From Shewanella sediminis HAW-EB3 (GTDB taxonomy: Bacteria; Pseudomonadota; Gammaproteobacteria; Enterobacterales; Shewanellaceae), in the NCBI RefSeq assembly GCF_000018025.1, contig NC_009831.1, forward strand, positions 1,364,001 through 1,428,000: a stretch of DNA of 64,000 bases, read 5' to 3'. Of the stretch, positions 55,924 through 64,000 are shown piece after piece. Under the pieces are notes generated by a model. That model saw only the letters and a list, made by a program, of their open reading frames with translations, was not told the origin of the DNA and made no database searches. How positions within the stretch are numbered: the stretch's first letter is position 1; every line of letters begins with the position of its first letter. The position numbers were made by a program, and so were the translations under genes.

Positions 55924-56859
55924 ATGGAACTAATTCGCGGTATACATAATATTTTACCAGCACATCATGGTTGCGTTCTCACTATAGGCAATTTTGATGG
56001 GGTCCATCGTGGACATGCTGAAGTTATTTCGAAGCTAGTACAGAAGGCTCGCCAATTGAAGGTTCCGGCGACATTGATGACCTTTGAGCCTCAACCACAA
56101 GAGATGTTCAGGGGCGAAAATGCACCTGCCAGACTGAGTATTCTCAGAGATAAGATCTTCTTACTCGAAGAATTGGGTATTGACAGGTTAGTGTGTATTA
56201 ACTTTAATGCAAAGTTCGCTAGTTTACCTGCTGAAGATTTTATCGATAAACTATTGGTCGAATCTCTTGGGGTGAAGTATCTGGTTGTCGGTGACGATTT
56301 CTGTTTTGGTAAGCAGCGCAAGGGCAATTTTAATATGCTCAAGTCTGCCGGTGAACAGCACAGCTTCGCTGTGGTTAGTACCCAGAGTTTTCTTCTTGGT
56401 GATAAAAGAGTTAGTTCGACAGAGATCAGAGACTTGCTTGCCAAAGGCAAGATGGAGCAAGCCAGACGCTTACTCGGTCACCCATTTACTCTTTGTGGCA
56501 AAGTAGCGCACGGTGAAAAAATTGGACGAACTTTAGGTTTTCCAACCGCCAATATTGCTTTGAAACGTCAAGTTTCTCCCGTTAGAGGAGTGTTTGCCGT
56601 TAAGTTGTATTGGGATAACAGTGATACTTATGAAGGCGTTGCTAATATAGGTTTCAGACCTACAGTCAATGGCCAAGTATGCCAATTAGAAGTACACCTT
56701 TTTGATTTCGATGGTGACCTGTATGGGCGCACTGTCGAAGTCGAATTGGTAGCAAAGATTCGAGATGAGCAGCCATTCCAATCACTGGAAGCGCTGAAGA
56801 GACAAATTAACAATGATGCTGACAAAGCCAAAGCTCTGCTTGGCTGCGATGCAGGCTAA
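55924..56859 (+). CDS. ribF: Bifunctional riboflavin kinase / FAD synthetase
   Basis: 311 residues. The N-terminal adenylyltransferase domain has TIGNFDGVHRGHAEV and VGDDFCFGKQRKGN; the C-terminal kinase domain has GRTLGFPTANI and GVANIGFRPTV. It makes FMN and then FAD. It lies before ileS and lspA, the usual order. Confidence 0.97.
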   Translation: MELIRGIHNILPAHHGCVLTIGNFDGVHRGHAEVISKLVQKARQLKVPATLMTFEPQPQEMFRGENAPARLSILRDKIFLLEELGIDRLVCINFNAKFASLPAEDFIDKLLVESLGVKYLVVGDDFCFGKQRKGNFNMLKSAGEQHSFAVVSTQSFLLGDKRVSSTEIRDLLAKGKMEQARRLLGHPFTLCGKVAHGEKIGRTLGFPTANIALKRQVSPVRGVFAVKLYWDNSDTYEGVANIGFRPTVNGQVCQLEVHLFDFDGDLYGRTVEVELVAKIRDEQPFQSLEALKRQINNDADKAKALLGCDAG

Positions 56860-56890
56860 GCCCCTTGGCTAAATTAACGGTATAGGATCA

Positions 56891-59713
56891 ATGAGCGACT
56901 ATAAATCTACTTTGAATTTGCCGGAAACAGAGTTTCCGATGCGTGGTAATCTGGCTAATCGTGAGCCAGTGATGTTGAAGTCCTGGACAGAAGATGGGCT
57001 GTATCAACAGATCCGTGATAGCCGTATTGGCCGTAAGCCTTTTATCTTACATGATGGTCCTCCATATGCGAACGGCAGTATTCATATAGGCCATTCAGTC
57101 AATAAGATCCTAAAAGACATTATTGTAAAATCTAAGACACTATCTGGTTTCGACGCACCTTACATTCCTGGCTGGGATTGTCATGGTTTGCCTATCGAGC
57201 TAAAGGTCGAGCAGAAAGTCGGTAAGCCGGGACATAAAGTTACGGCTGCACAGTTTCGTGAAAAGTGTCGTGAGTATGCGGCTAAACAGGTCGATGGTCA
57301 GCGTGAAGACTTTATCCGTTTAGGCGTTTTTGCCGACTGGAATAAGCCTTATCTTACGATGGACTTCGATACTGAAGCGAATATCGTTCGTTCATTGGCA
57401 AAAGTGATCGATAGCGGCCACTTACATAAAGGTGTTAAGCCTGTTCATTGGTGTACCGATTGTGGTTCTGCTCTGGCAGAAGCCGAAGTTGAATACGAAG
57501 ATAAGAAGTCTCCGGCTATCGATGTCGCTTTTGCTGCTACCGATAAAGCTGCGTTACTTGCTAAATTCGATGTGCAGGACTGTACTGGTTCGGCATCTAT
57601 GGTTATCTGGACGACCACACCGTGGACATTGCCGGCAAACAGAGCCTTGTCTGTTTCGCCTGAACTTGATTATGTTCTCGTTGAATTTGTAAAAGATGGC
57701 GCTACTTCGACAGTTATTCTTGCCGATGCACTGGTAGAGTCTTGCATGGAGCGTTATGGAGTCGAGTCTCATAAGGCGCTGGGAAAAGCTAAAGGGCAAG
57801 AGCTTGAGCTGTTGCGTTTTAACCACCCTTTCTATGATTTTGATGTTCCTGTGATCTTAGGCGATCACGTTACCGTCGATTCGGGTACCGGTGTAGTACA
57901 CACAGCCCCTGGTCACGGTCAGGATGACTTTGTTGTCGGACAGAAGTACGGTCTGGAAGTGGCCAACCCTGTCGGTGACAATGGCGTGTATAAGGCTGAT
58001 ACAGAGATATTTGCAGGTCAGCATGTATTTAAGGCAAACGATAACGTCGTAGCGCTTCTTGAAGAGAAGGGCGCCTTAATCAAGCATGAAAAAATCATGC
58101 ATAGTTATCCGCATTGCTGGCGTCATAAGACTCCAATCATCTTTAGAGCCACACCACAATGGTTTATCTCTATGGATCAAAAGGGGCTAAGAAAGCAAGC
58201 GCTTGGTGAGATTGAGCAGACTCAGTGGATCCCTGATTGGGGTCAGAGCCGAATTGAAAAAATGGTTGAGAATCGTCCGGATTGGTGTATCTCTCGCCAA
58301 CGTACCTGGGGCGTACCTATTACACTGTTTGTTCACCGTGAAACTGAAGAGTTACACCCGGATAGTATCTCTTTGATGGAGCGTGTTGCCAACAGGATCG
58401 AACGGGAAGGTATTCAAGCCTGGTGGGACCTTGATGCTCAAGAGCTTCTTGGTGATGAAGCCGAACAGTACCGTAAAGTGACCGACACATTGGACGTATG
58501 GTATGACTCTGGGTCCTCTTTCTCGTCGGTTGTAGCCTCACGTCCTGAGTACCAAGGTCATGAGATCGATCTTTATCTGGAAGGTAGCGATCAGCATCGT
58601 GGCTGGTTTATGTCTTCATTGATGATTTCGACTGCTATGAATGGCAAAGCACCTTATAAGCAAGTGCTTACTCACGGGTTTACCGTGGATGGCAACGGCC
58701 GTAAGATGTCAAAATCTATCGGTAATGTTATTGCGCCTCAAACTGTGACGAATAAGTTAGGTGCCGATATCCTGCGTTTATGGGTAGCAGCGACCGATTA
58801 TAGCGGTGAGATGACGGTATCTGATGAGATCTTAAAACGTAGTGCCGATGCCTATCGTCGTATTCGTAATACTGCACGATTCCTGCTTGCTAACATCAAT
58901 GGTTTCGATCCTGTTAACGATCTCGTGGCCGTTGAAGAGATGGTTGCTCTGGATCGCTGGGTAGTGCGCCGCGCAGCTGCACTGCAAGAAGAGCTGATTG
59001 AAGCTTACGAGCAGTATAACTTCCACGTGGTAACACAGAAGTTAATGCAGTTCTGTTCCGTTGAGCTCGGTAGCTTCTATCTCGATATCATTAAAGACAG
59101 ACAGTACACAGCTAAGGGCGACAGTGTTGCTCGTCGCAGTTGTCAGAGTGCGCTTTACTTGATCTCTGAAGCTATGGTGCGCTGGATTGCGCCAATCTTA
59201 AGTTTCACCGCAGATGAAATTTGGCAGCTACTACCGGGTGAGCGTGAGAAATATGTCTTCACTCAAGAGTGGTACCAAGGGCTTGAGTCTGTGACACTTG
59301 ATTCAGACCTGAGTGACGAGTATTGGGAACAGTTGCTAACTGTCCGTGGCGAAGTAAATAAAGTCATCGAACAAGCTCGACGCGAGAAACAGATTGGTGG
59401 TTCTCTGGAAGCTGAAATTACCTTATATGCGGACGATGCATTGTCACAAGCATTAGCGACATTAGGTGATGAGCTAAGATTCGTCCTATTGACCTCAAAA
59501 ACTCAGATCGTTGCACTATCATCTGCTCCTGCTGACGCTATCGAAACCGAAATGACATCGTTAAAGCTGGGATTACATAAAGCAGAATCTGAGAAGTGTG
59601 AACGTTGCTGGCATCACAGAGAAGACGTTGGTCAAGTGGAAGCGCATCCAACGCTTTGTACTCGTTGTGTGACCAATATTGAAGGTGACGGTGAAGTTCG
59701 TCAGTTTGCTTAA
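56891..59713 (+). CDS. ileS: Isoleucyl-tRNA synthetase
   Basis: 940 residues, the size of the E. coli enzyme. Charges tRNA-Ile and edits valine. The HIGH motif is at 65-68 ([13 protein letters not shown]), KMSKS is near 600 ([12 protein letters not shown]). The editing domain includes [11 protein letters not shown]. The C-terminal zinc site has CERCWHH and CTRC. It lies 31 bases after ribF. Confidence 0.98.
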   Translation: MSDYKSTLNLPETEFPMRGNLANREPVMLKSWTEDGLYQQIRDSRIGRKPFILHDGPPYANGSIHIGHSVNKILKDIIVKSKTLSGFDAPYIPGWDCHGLPIELKVEQKVGKPGHKVTAAQFREKCREYAAKQVDGQREDFIRLGVFADWNKPYLTMDFDTEANIVRSLAKVIDSGHLHKGVKPVHWCTDCGSALAEAEVEYEDKKSPAIDVAFAATDKAALLAKFDVQDCTGSASMVIWTTTPWTLPANRALSVSPELDYVLVEFVKDGATSTVILADALVESCMERYGVESHKALGKAKGQELELLRFNHPFYDFDVPVILGDHVTVDSGTGVVHTAPGHGQDDFVVGQKYGLEVANPVGDNGVYKADTEIFAGQHVFKANDNVVALLEEKGALIKHEKIMHSYPHCWRHKTPIIFRATPQWFISMDQKGLRKQALGEIEQTQWIPDWGQSRIEKMVENRPDWCISRQRTWGVPITLFVHRETEELHPDSISLMERVANRIEREGIQAWWDLDAQELLGDEAEQYRKVTDTLDVWYDSGSSFSSVVASRPEYQGHEIDLYLEGSDQHRGWFMSSLMISTAMNGKAPYKQVLTHGFTVDGNGRKMSKSIGNVIAPQTVTNKLGADILRLWVAATDYSGEMTVSDEILKRSADAYRRIRNTARFLLANINGFDPVNDLVAVEEMVALDRWVVRRAAALQEELIEAYEQYNFHVVTQKLMQFCSVELGSFYLDIIKDRQYTAKGDSVARRSCQSALYLISEAMVRWIAPILSFTADEIWQLLPGEREKYVFTQEWYQGLESVTLDSDLSDEYWEQLLTVRGEVNKVIEQARREKQIGGSLEAEITLYADDALSQALATLGDELRFVLLTSKTQIVALSSAPADAIETEMTSLKLGLHKAESEKCERCWHHREDVGQVEAHPTLCTRCVTNIEGDGEVRQFA

Positions 59714-59734
59714 AGAGAAGTGTTAATACTAACC

Positions 59735-59763
59735 AAGTCGGAAGCGTAAGCTTCCGACTTTCG
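59735..59763 (+). terminator. Hairpin between ileS and lspA
   Basis: AAGTCGGAAGC, loop GTAA, GCTTCCGACTT then TT. The T-run is short, so some read-through to lspA is likely. Confidence 0.7.
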
Positions 59764-59850
59764 TTAGTCGATGCGCTAGATTTTTTTCGCTGTTATCAGA
59801 AGCAATTTGATAAGGCGATGTGCCAAAGTATGCATAGAAGGAACATTTTA

Positions 59851-60381
59851 ATGCCAACTAACTGGAAAGACAGTGGTTTGCGTTGGTATTGGGTCGTTGT
59901 ATTGGTGTTTATCGCCGACCAAGTATCGAAGCAATGGGTCTTAACCAACTTTGAACTACATGAGTCAGTGAACTTATTACCTTTCTTCAATTTTACCTAT
60001 GTACGCAATTATGGCGCAGCATTTAGCTTTTTAAGTGATGCCGGTGGGTGGCAAAAATGGTTATTTACCTTTATCGCCGTTGCATTTAGCACCATATTAA
60101 CTATCTGGCTCAGAAAACAACCGACTAAGGTGTGGCGACTCAATTTAGCCTATACCTTAGTGATTGGTGGAGCCTTAGGTAATCTGATCGATCGCCTGCA
60201 GCATGGCTATGTTGTAGACTTCTTGGACTTTTTCTGGAATACGAGCCATTTTGCAGCTTTTAATATTGCAGACTCGGCTATCTGTATTGGTGCCGGTCTG
60301 ATCATTCTTGACTCATTTATCGGTGACGATAAAGAGAAGAGTCAGAATGGGCAAAATGATAATAACGCAGCGAAGGAGTAA
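59851..60381 (+). CDS. lspA: Lipoprotein signal peptidase II
   Basis: 176 residues from the ATG at 59851, with GAAGGAAC before it; an upstream in-frame ATG has no ribosome site. LspA cuts the signal peptide from prolipoproteins. Four membrane helices, with catalytic D123 (VVDFLDF) and D141 (NIADSAI). The N-box is VRNYGAAFSF. It is followed by fkpB. Confidence 0.96.
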   Translation: MPTNWKDSGLRWYWVVVLVFIADQVSKQWVLTNFELHESVNLLPFFNFTYVRNYGAAFSFLSDAGGWQKWLFTFIAVAFSTILTIWLRKQPTKVWRLNLAYTLVIGGALGNLIDRLQHGYVVDFLDFFWNTSHFAAFNIADSAICIGAGLIILDSFIGDDKEKSQNGQNDNNAAKE

Positions 60382-60386
60382 CACAC

Positions 60387-60809
60387 TTGTCTGATCTACG
60401 TTCTATTTTATGTCATATGAATATTGTGCTTGAAGATGGCTCTACAGCCGACAGCACTAAGGCTTCCGGTAAGCCTGCTAGATTAAATATCGGTGACGAT
60501 ACCCTGAGTCCGGCTTTTGAGTCTCAGATCGCAAACTTGGTCGAAGGGGATAAGCACTCTTTTACCCTCGGCGCTGGTGATGCCTTTGGTGAGTCTAATC
60601 CTGATGCGATTCATCATATGGGCAGAAGTAAATTTCCGGCTGATATGTCACTCGAGCCTGGTGTTATCGTCAGTTTTGGCGGACCTGGTGGAAGTGAGAT
60701 CCCCGGTATCGTTCGTGAACTGGCTGGAGATTCGGTTACGGTCGATCTGAACCATCCTTTAGCGGGTCGGACAGTCACATTCGAACTTGAAGTCGTACAG
60801 GTACTTTAG
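60387..60809 (+). CDS. fkpB: FKBP-type peptidyl-prolyl isomerase FkpB (SlpA)
   Basis: 140 residues. The start is TTG, with GAAGGAG nine bases upstream. A small FKBP with an insert-in-flap, as in SlyD but without a metal-binding tail. NHPLAGRTVTFELEVVQV is the C-terminal motif. The lspA-fkpB-ispH order is standard. Confidence 0.93.
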   Translation: MSDLRSILCHMNIVLEDGSTADSTKASGKPARLNIGDDTLSPAFESQIANLVEGDKHSFTLGAGDAFGESNPDAIHHMGRSKFPADMSLEPGVIVSFGGPGGSEIPGIVRELAGDSVTVDLNHPLAGRTVTFELEVVQVL

Positions 60810-60812
60810 AGT

Positions 60813-61760
60813 ATGCAAGAAGCTAAGAGTCTGCAGATAAAACTGGCAAATCCCAGAGGTTTTTGCGCCGGTGTCGATAGAGCTATCAGCATTGTTGAAC
60901 GTGCGTTAGAGCTTTTCTCACCACCTATTTATGTGCGTCATGAAGTCGTACATAACCGCTATGTGGTACAGAACCTTAAAGACCGAGGTGCTGTGTTTGT
61001 CGAAGAGCTTGATCAGGTTCCCGATGACAGTATCGTGATTTTTAGTGCTCATGGTGTATCACAAGCCGTGAGAGCCGAAGCAAAACACCGTGGTTTAAAA
61101 GTATTTGATGCGACTTGTCCTTTGGTGACTAAGGTTCATCTGCAGGTGACCCGTGCCAGCCGTAAAGGCATTGAGTGTATTCTGATTGGCCATGCGGGCC
61201 ATCCTGAGGTTGAAGGCACCATGGGGCAGTATAATAACCCCAATGGTGGTGTGCTTCTGGTTGAGTCTCCGGCCGATGTAGAGTCCTTAGTCGTCAAAGA
61301 TGAGGATAACTTATGCTTTGTTACTCAAACGACCCTTTCGATGGACGATACTAAGGATGTTATCGAGGCACTTCAGAAGCGCTTCCCGGCGATTCAAGGC
61401 CCTCGAAAGGATGACATCTGCTATGCTACCCAAAACAGGCAAGATGCCGTGCGCAACGTTGCAGATGATGTCGACCTGTTTCTTGTGGTTGGTTCGAAGA
61501 ACAGTTCCAATTCAAATCGACTTCGCGAGTTAGCCCAGAAGAAAGGTACGCAAGCTTATCTGGTCGACAATTCAGAAGATATAGATGCTGTTTGGTTCGA
61601 TGGCGTCACCAAAGTTGCTGTGACCGCCGGAGCCTCGGCTCCAGAAGTGCTTGTTAAACAAGTCATAGACGCTGTCGCCAAGCTTGCTCCCAGTGTTATC
61701 ACCGAGGTGGAAGGGCGTAAAGAAGATACCGTTTTTGCCGTACCGGCAGAACTCAGGTAA
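60813..61760 (+). CDS. ispH: 4-hydroxy-3-methylbut-2-enyl diphosphate reductase
   Basis: 315 residues. IspH is the last enzyme of the MEP isoprenoid pathway, making IPP and DMAPP with a [4Fe-4S] cluster. The three cysteine ligands are in [23 protein letters not shown] and [25 protein letters not shown] and AHGVSQAV line the active site. It starts three bases after fkpB and ends in a terminator. Confidence 0.97.
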   Translation: MQEAKSLQIKLANPRGFCAGVDRAISIVERALELFSPPIYVRHEVVHNRYVVQNLKDRGAVFVEELDQVPDDSIVIFSAHGVSQAVRAEAKHRGLKVFDATCPLVTKVHLQVTRASRKGIECILIGHAGHPEVEGTMGQYNNPNGGVLLVESPADVESLVVKDEDNLCFVTQTTLSMDDTKDVIEALQKRFPAIQGPRKDDICYATQNRQDAVRNVADDVDLFLVVGSKNSSNSNRLRELAQKKGTQAYLVDNSEDIDAVWFDGVTKVAVTAGASAPEVLVKQVIDAVAKLAPSVITEVEGRKEDTVFAVPAELR

Positions 61761-61790
61761 CTTTTACTTAACTAGATAGTATTATTAATA

Positions 61791-61816
61791 AAAAGGAGGC
61801 TTAAGCCTCCTTTTTT
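61791..61816 (+). terminator. Terminator after ispH
   Basis: AAAAGGAGGC, loop TTAA, GCCTCCTTTT with T-run. Confidence 0.9.
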
Positions 61817-62001
61817 GTTGCCTGAATTTCATACTGGATCTAATGGAGTCGATTTTTAGACACTAATATTACTAGCGCCTAACATTCGACTCATCTATGA
61901 TTAACTAATGTTCTAATTTTCTTACCTAACTTTAGGATTTTCAAAGGGTAAATCGATTATTTTTCGTCAAAAATATGACGAAATCGGGAGGTTTGACGAT
62001 A

Positions 62002-62523
62002 ATGCTGAGTGAAGAGAGAGGCTTTTCTTTAATTGAGGTCATGGTTGCACTTGTGATCTTAGTTGTTGGGTTGGTTGGTGTATTCAATCTTCATATTGTC
62101 GCTAAACGCGGTAGTTTCGAGTCCTTTCAGCAGACTCAAGCCTCATATTATGCCAGCGATATAATCAATCGAATGAAACTCAATCGAGGCCAACTTGCCA
62201 ATTATGCAGGGAACTATACTGGTGTTCCTACAATTCCATCAAAAGCATGTACAGGAGCTGCTATATGTAGCCCAAGCCAAACAGTAACATGGGACCTCTA
62301 TGAATGGAGGGCTTCCTTTGTAGGGCAAGCCGAGAAGGTCGGAACGACAAACGTTGGTGGATTGGACACTCCGACGGGGTGTGTCACTATTAATGGCAAT
62401 AATGTCACTGTGGTTATGGCTTGGAAAGGCATTCGTTCTATTTCGGATGCTGGTGAAGCTGGTAGTTGTGGAAGCTCAAGTGATAGGCGTCGACTCTTTA
62501 CATTGCAAACAGTGATCATTTAA
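62002..62523 (+). CDS. pilV: Type IV pilus modification protein PilV (minor pilin)
   Basis: 173 residues from the ATG at 62002, ten bases after GGGAGG; an upstream ATG (61975) is possible. The class III prepilin signal is ERGFSLIEVMVALVIL, cut after G by PilD, with E5 of the mature protein. The Cys-rich periplasmic part is typical of PilV. First of pilV-pilW-pilX. Confidence 0.9.
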   Translation: MLSEERGFSLIEVMVALVILVVGLVGVFNLHIVAKRGSFESFQQTQASYYASDIINRMKLNRGQLANYAGNYTGVPTIPSKACTGAAICSPSQTVTWDLYEWRASFVGQAEKVGTTNVGGLDTPTGCVTINGNNVTVVMAWKGIRSISDAGEAGSCGSSSDRRRLFTLQTVII

Positions 62524-63510
62524 ATGAATAAATTAGCAATTAGTATGACAAAGTTTCAAAAAGGGATGTCACTCGTAGAGTTAATGGTGGCGCTAGTGAT
62601 TGGCCTTTTTTTGTCTGCGGGTGTCTTTACTATGTTTAGTATGTCTTCATCTAATGTGACGACAACAGGCCAATTTAATCAGATTCAGGAAAATGGCCGC
62701 ATTGCACTTGCGATTATGGAGCGCGATATAAGTCAGCTGGGTTTCATGGGAGATATTACGGGAACAGATTTTGTCGTGGGTGTGAATACGACGGTTGATG
62801 CAGCAATTCCTCCCACAGGTACAGATTGTATTGGAGCTGGCTTGAATAATGCCAGTTTACCGAATAATCAACCTGCTCACTTTAGGCGTTTATGGGGATA
62901 TGAAAACGGTCTAAGTGCTCAAAGTTTGGCATGTTTATCTGATGTAAGAGATAAAACGGACGTTTTACAGATTAAACGCTTTATTGGGCCGAGTGTTGCT
63001 GCTGGTGATGTATCGGGATACTACGTATCAACGACTTCCAGTCAGGCTATTTTTTTTAATAATGGCACACCTTCAGCTAATTTAACCAATGGTCGAATTT
63101 GGGAGTATCAACACCATGTGTACTTCATAGGAAATGATGCTAATGGTATCCCAGTTCTTCGACGTAAAACTCTTACAAGTACAGGTATGAGTAATGATGA
63201 GCAGTTAGTTGAAGGGATTGAAAATATAAGAGTGCTTTATGGTTTTGATAATGATGGTGACAGTACTCCTGATAGCTATATGCCCGCTGCAAGTGTGACC
63301 TCTTTAATGTGGGACAATGAGGGTTTTCAGCGTCTAGTCGCCTTAAAAGTGCATGTATTGATACGTTCGGTTCAACCGGATAGTAGCTATACCAATGAAA
63401 CTCAATATCTGCTTGGGGATAAGGTTATCAATGCGCCTAACGATCACTTTAGGCGTAAGGTGATGTCGACGACAATTGTTTTAGAAAACCCTGTACTGAT
63501 AAGAAGCTAG
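62524..63510 (+). CDS. pilW: Type IV pilus assembly protein PilW (minor pilin)
   Basis: 328 residues. The prepilin signal is QKGMSLVELMVALVIG (cut after G). The globular part has NGRIALAIMERDISQLGFMG, a PilW feature, and a late aspartate-rich loop DNDGDSTPD resembling a calcium-binding site. It starts directly after the pilV stop. Minor pilins prime pilus assembly at the inner membrane. Confidence 0.92.
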   Translation: MNKLAISMTKFQKGMSLVELMVALVIGLFLSAGVFTMFSMSSSNVTTTGQFNQIQENGRIALAIMERDISQLGFMGDITGTDFVVGVNTTVDAAIPPTGTDCIGAGLNNASLPNNQPAHFRRLWGYENGLSAQSLACLSDVRDKTDVLQIKRFIGPSVAAGDVSGYYVSTTSSQAIFFNNGTPSANLTNGRIWEYQHHVYFIGNDANGIPVLRRKTLTSTGMSNDEQLVEGIENIRVLYGFDNDGDSTPDSYMPAASVTSLMWDNEGFQRLVALKVHVLIRSVQPDSSYTNETQYLLGDKVINAPNDHFRRKVMSTTIVLENPVLIRS

Positions 63511-63522
63511 TTGAGGATGTGG

Positions 63523-63957
63523 ATGAAAAAACAGAAAGGTATTGCACTATTTTTTTCTTTGATTGTACTTGTCATCATGACCGTGATTGGTATTGCTTTA
63601 GCCGTAAACTCTAATCAATCGATGAGAATGGCTGGCGCAGGTTCAGAGAGGCTTGAAGCGAAGGCGGTTGCCGATGGCGGGCTCACTCAGGTGATTTTTG
63701 ATAATGCGGGAGCTTCTTTCGCCAGCCTTGCAGTCGAAACTACCGCGACTGCTTTTGGAAGCAATCAAGTAATCACTCCATTGCCGGAGACTGGCGTTAG
63801 AGATGTAGGTTGTCAGAGAACATCAAATGCCACTGGCGCAAATTTAGTGAGTTGTAGGCGAGTGCAAATAACGAGTACGGTGGCATTTGGTAGAGATGAT
63901 TTAGGTTCGCTTACCGTTGCTTCGGGTGTAGAGCAGCAAGTGCTGACAGGAAATTAA
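63523..63957 (+). CDS. pilX: Type IV pilus assembly protein PilX (minor pilin)
   Basis: 144 residues from the ATG at 63523, six bases after GAGG; a TTG at 63511 would add four residues. The N terminus KKQKGIALFFSLIVLVIMTVIGIAL is a hydrophobic helix, with RMAGAGSERLEAKAVADGG after it, a PilX_N feature. Confidence 0.88.
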   Translation: MKKQKGIALFFSLIVLVIMTVIGIALAVNSNQSMRMAGAGSERLEAKAVADGGLTQVIFDNAGASFASLAVETTATAFGSNQVITPLPETGVRDVGCQRTSNATGANLVSCRRVQITSTVAFGRDDLGSLTVASGVEQQVLTGN

Positions 63958-63961
63958 CGAT

Positions 63962-64000
63962 ATGTTTTATAAGAATTGTTTATGTGGTGTGTTTACCGTT
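63962..64000 (+). CDS. Start of next pilus gene (probably pilY1)
   Basis: Thirteen codons from an ATG at 63962 run to the window edge. By analogy with other minor-pilin loci the next gene should be pilY1. The visible sequence is too short to confirm. Confidence 0.4.
   Translation, partial: MFYKNCLCGVFTV

Overview
The window looks like one contiguous piece of a Shewanella chromosome (Gammaproteobacteria, Alteromonadales). This rests on gene order and protein resemblance: rseABC-lepA-lepB-rnc-era-recO-pdxJ-acpS, corB/corE-ffh-rpsP-rimM-trmD-rplS, aroF-tyrA, hcp-hcr, raiA-pheL-pheA, thrLABC and murJ-ribF-ileS-lspA-fkpB-ispH-pilVWX. The genus call is from family knowledge, not from a database search. 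I see no rRNA, tRNA, CRISPR array, prophage or intact insertion sequence.

Layout. 1-8.4 kb: envelope-stress regulators (rseA end, rseB, rseC) followed by translation, secretion and cofactor housekeeping genes. 8.4-9.8 kb: an accessory patch with a cruciform repeat, an orphan membrane protein and a decayed RibD-like deaminase gene. 9.8-11.7 kb: a PAS-GGDEF diguanylate cyclase and a DUF962 membrane protein. 11.7-18.1 kb: corB and corE, then ffh and the S16/L19 operon. 18.4-20.7 kb: aroF-tyrA. 21.2-24.6 kb: hcp-hcr (nitrosative stress) behind an NsrR-like operator. 24.6-28.1 kb: pheA behind a Phe-rich leader and attenuator, then a 0.9-kb non-coding tract, then raiA. 28.3-31.3 kb: cytochrome b561, cytochrome c', trpR and slyD. 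31.8-36.8 kb: the threonine operon with thrL attenuator. 37-43 kb: a lipoprotein, nfo, and a hybrid histidine kinase / response regulator / hemerythrin cluster. 43.3-48.9 kb: pgi, tal and phosphoketolase. 49-51.6 kb: an alanine/glycine:Na+ symporter with a CRP site and structured leader, and yaaA. 51.7-54 kb: M28 peptidase, ArsR-type regulator, rpsT. 54.2-61.8 kb: murJ to ispH. 62-64 kb: minor pilins pilV, pilW, pilX and the first codons of the next gene.

Functional themes. Aromatic amino-acid synthesis is spread over aroF, tyrA, pheA and trpR; aroF-tyrA lies 4 kb from pheA, which carries a catalytically dead DAHP-synthase-like domain at its C terminus. Two classical ribosome-mediated attenuators (pheL, thrL) can be read directly. 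The sugar-phosphate genes (pgi, tal, xfp) would interconvert hexose, pentose and acetyl phosphate.

The most unusual non-coding signal lies between raiA and pheL. Two diverged copies of a roughly 170-nt element flank a 7/14-nt minisatellite. Each folds into a hairpin plus a three-way junction, with compensatory base changes between copies. Other points of interest are the PheA pseudo-enzyme fusion, the kinase/regulator/hemerythrin cluster, a structured alsT leader, an OmpA-family gene remnant, MITE-like repeats and a paired hairpin repeat at 42.6-42.9 kb.
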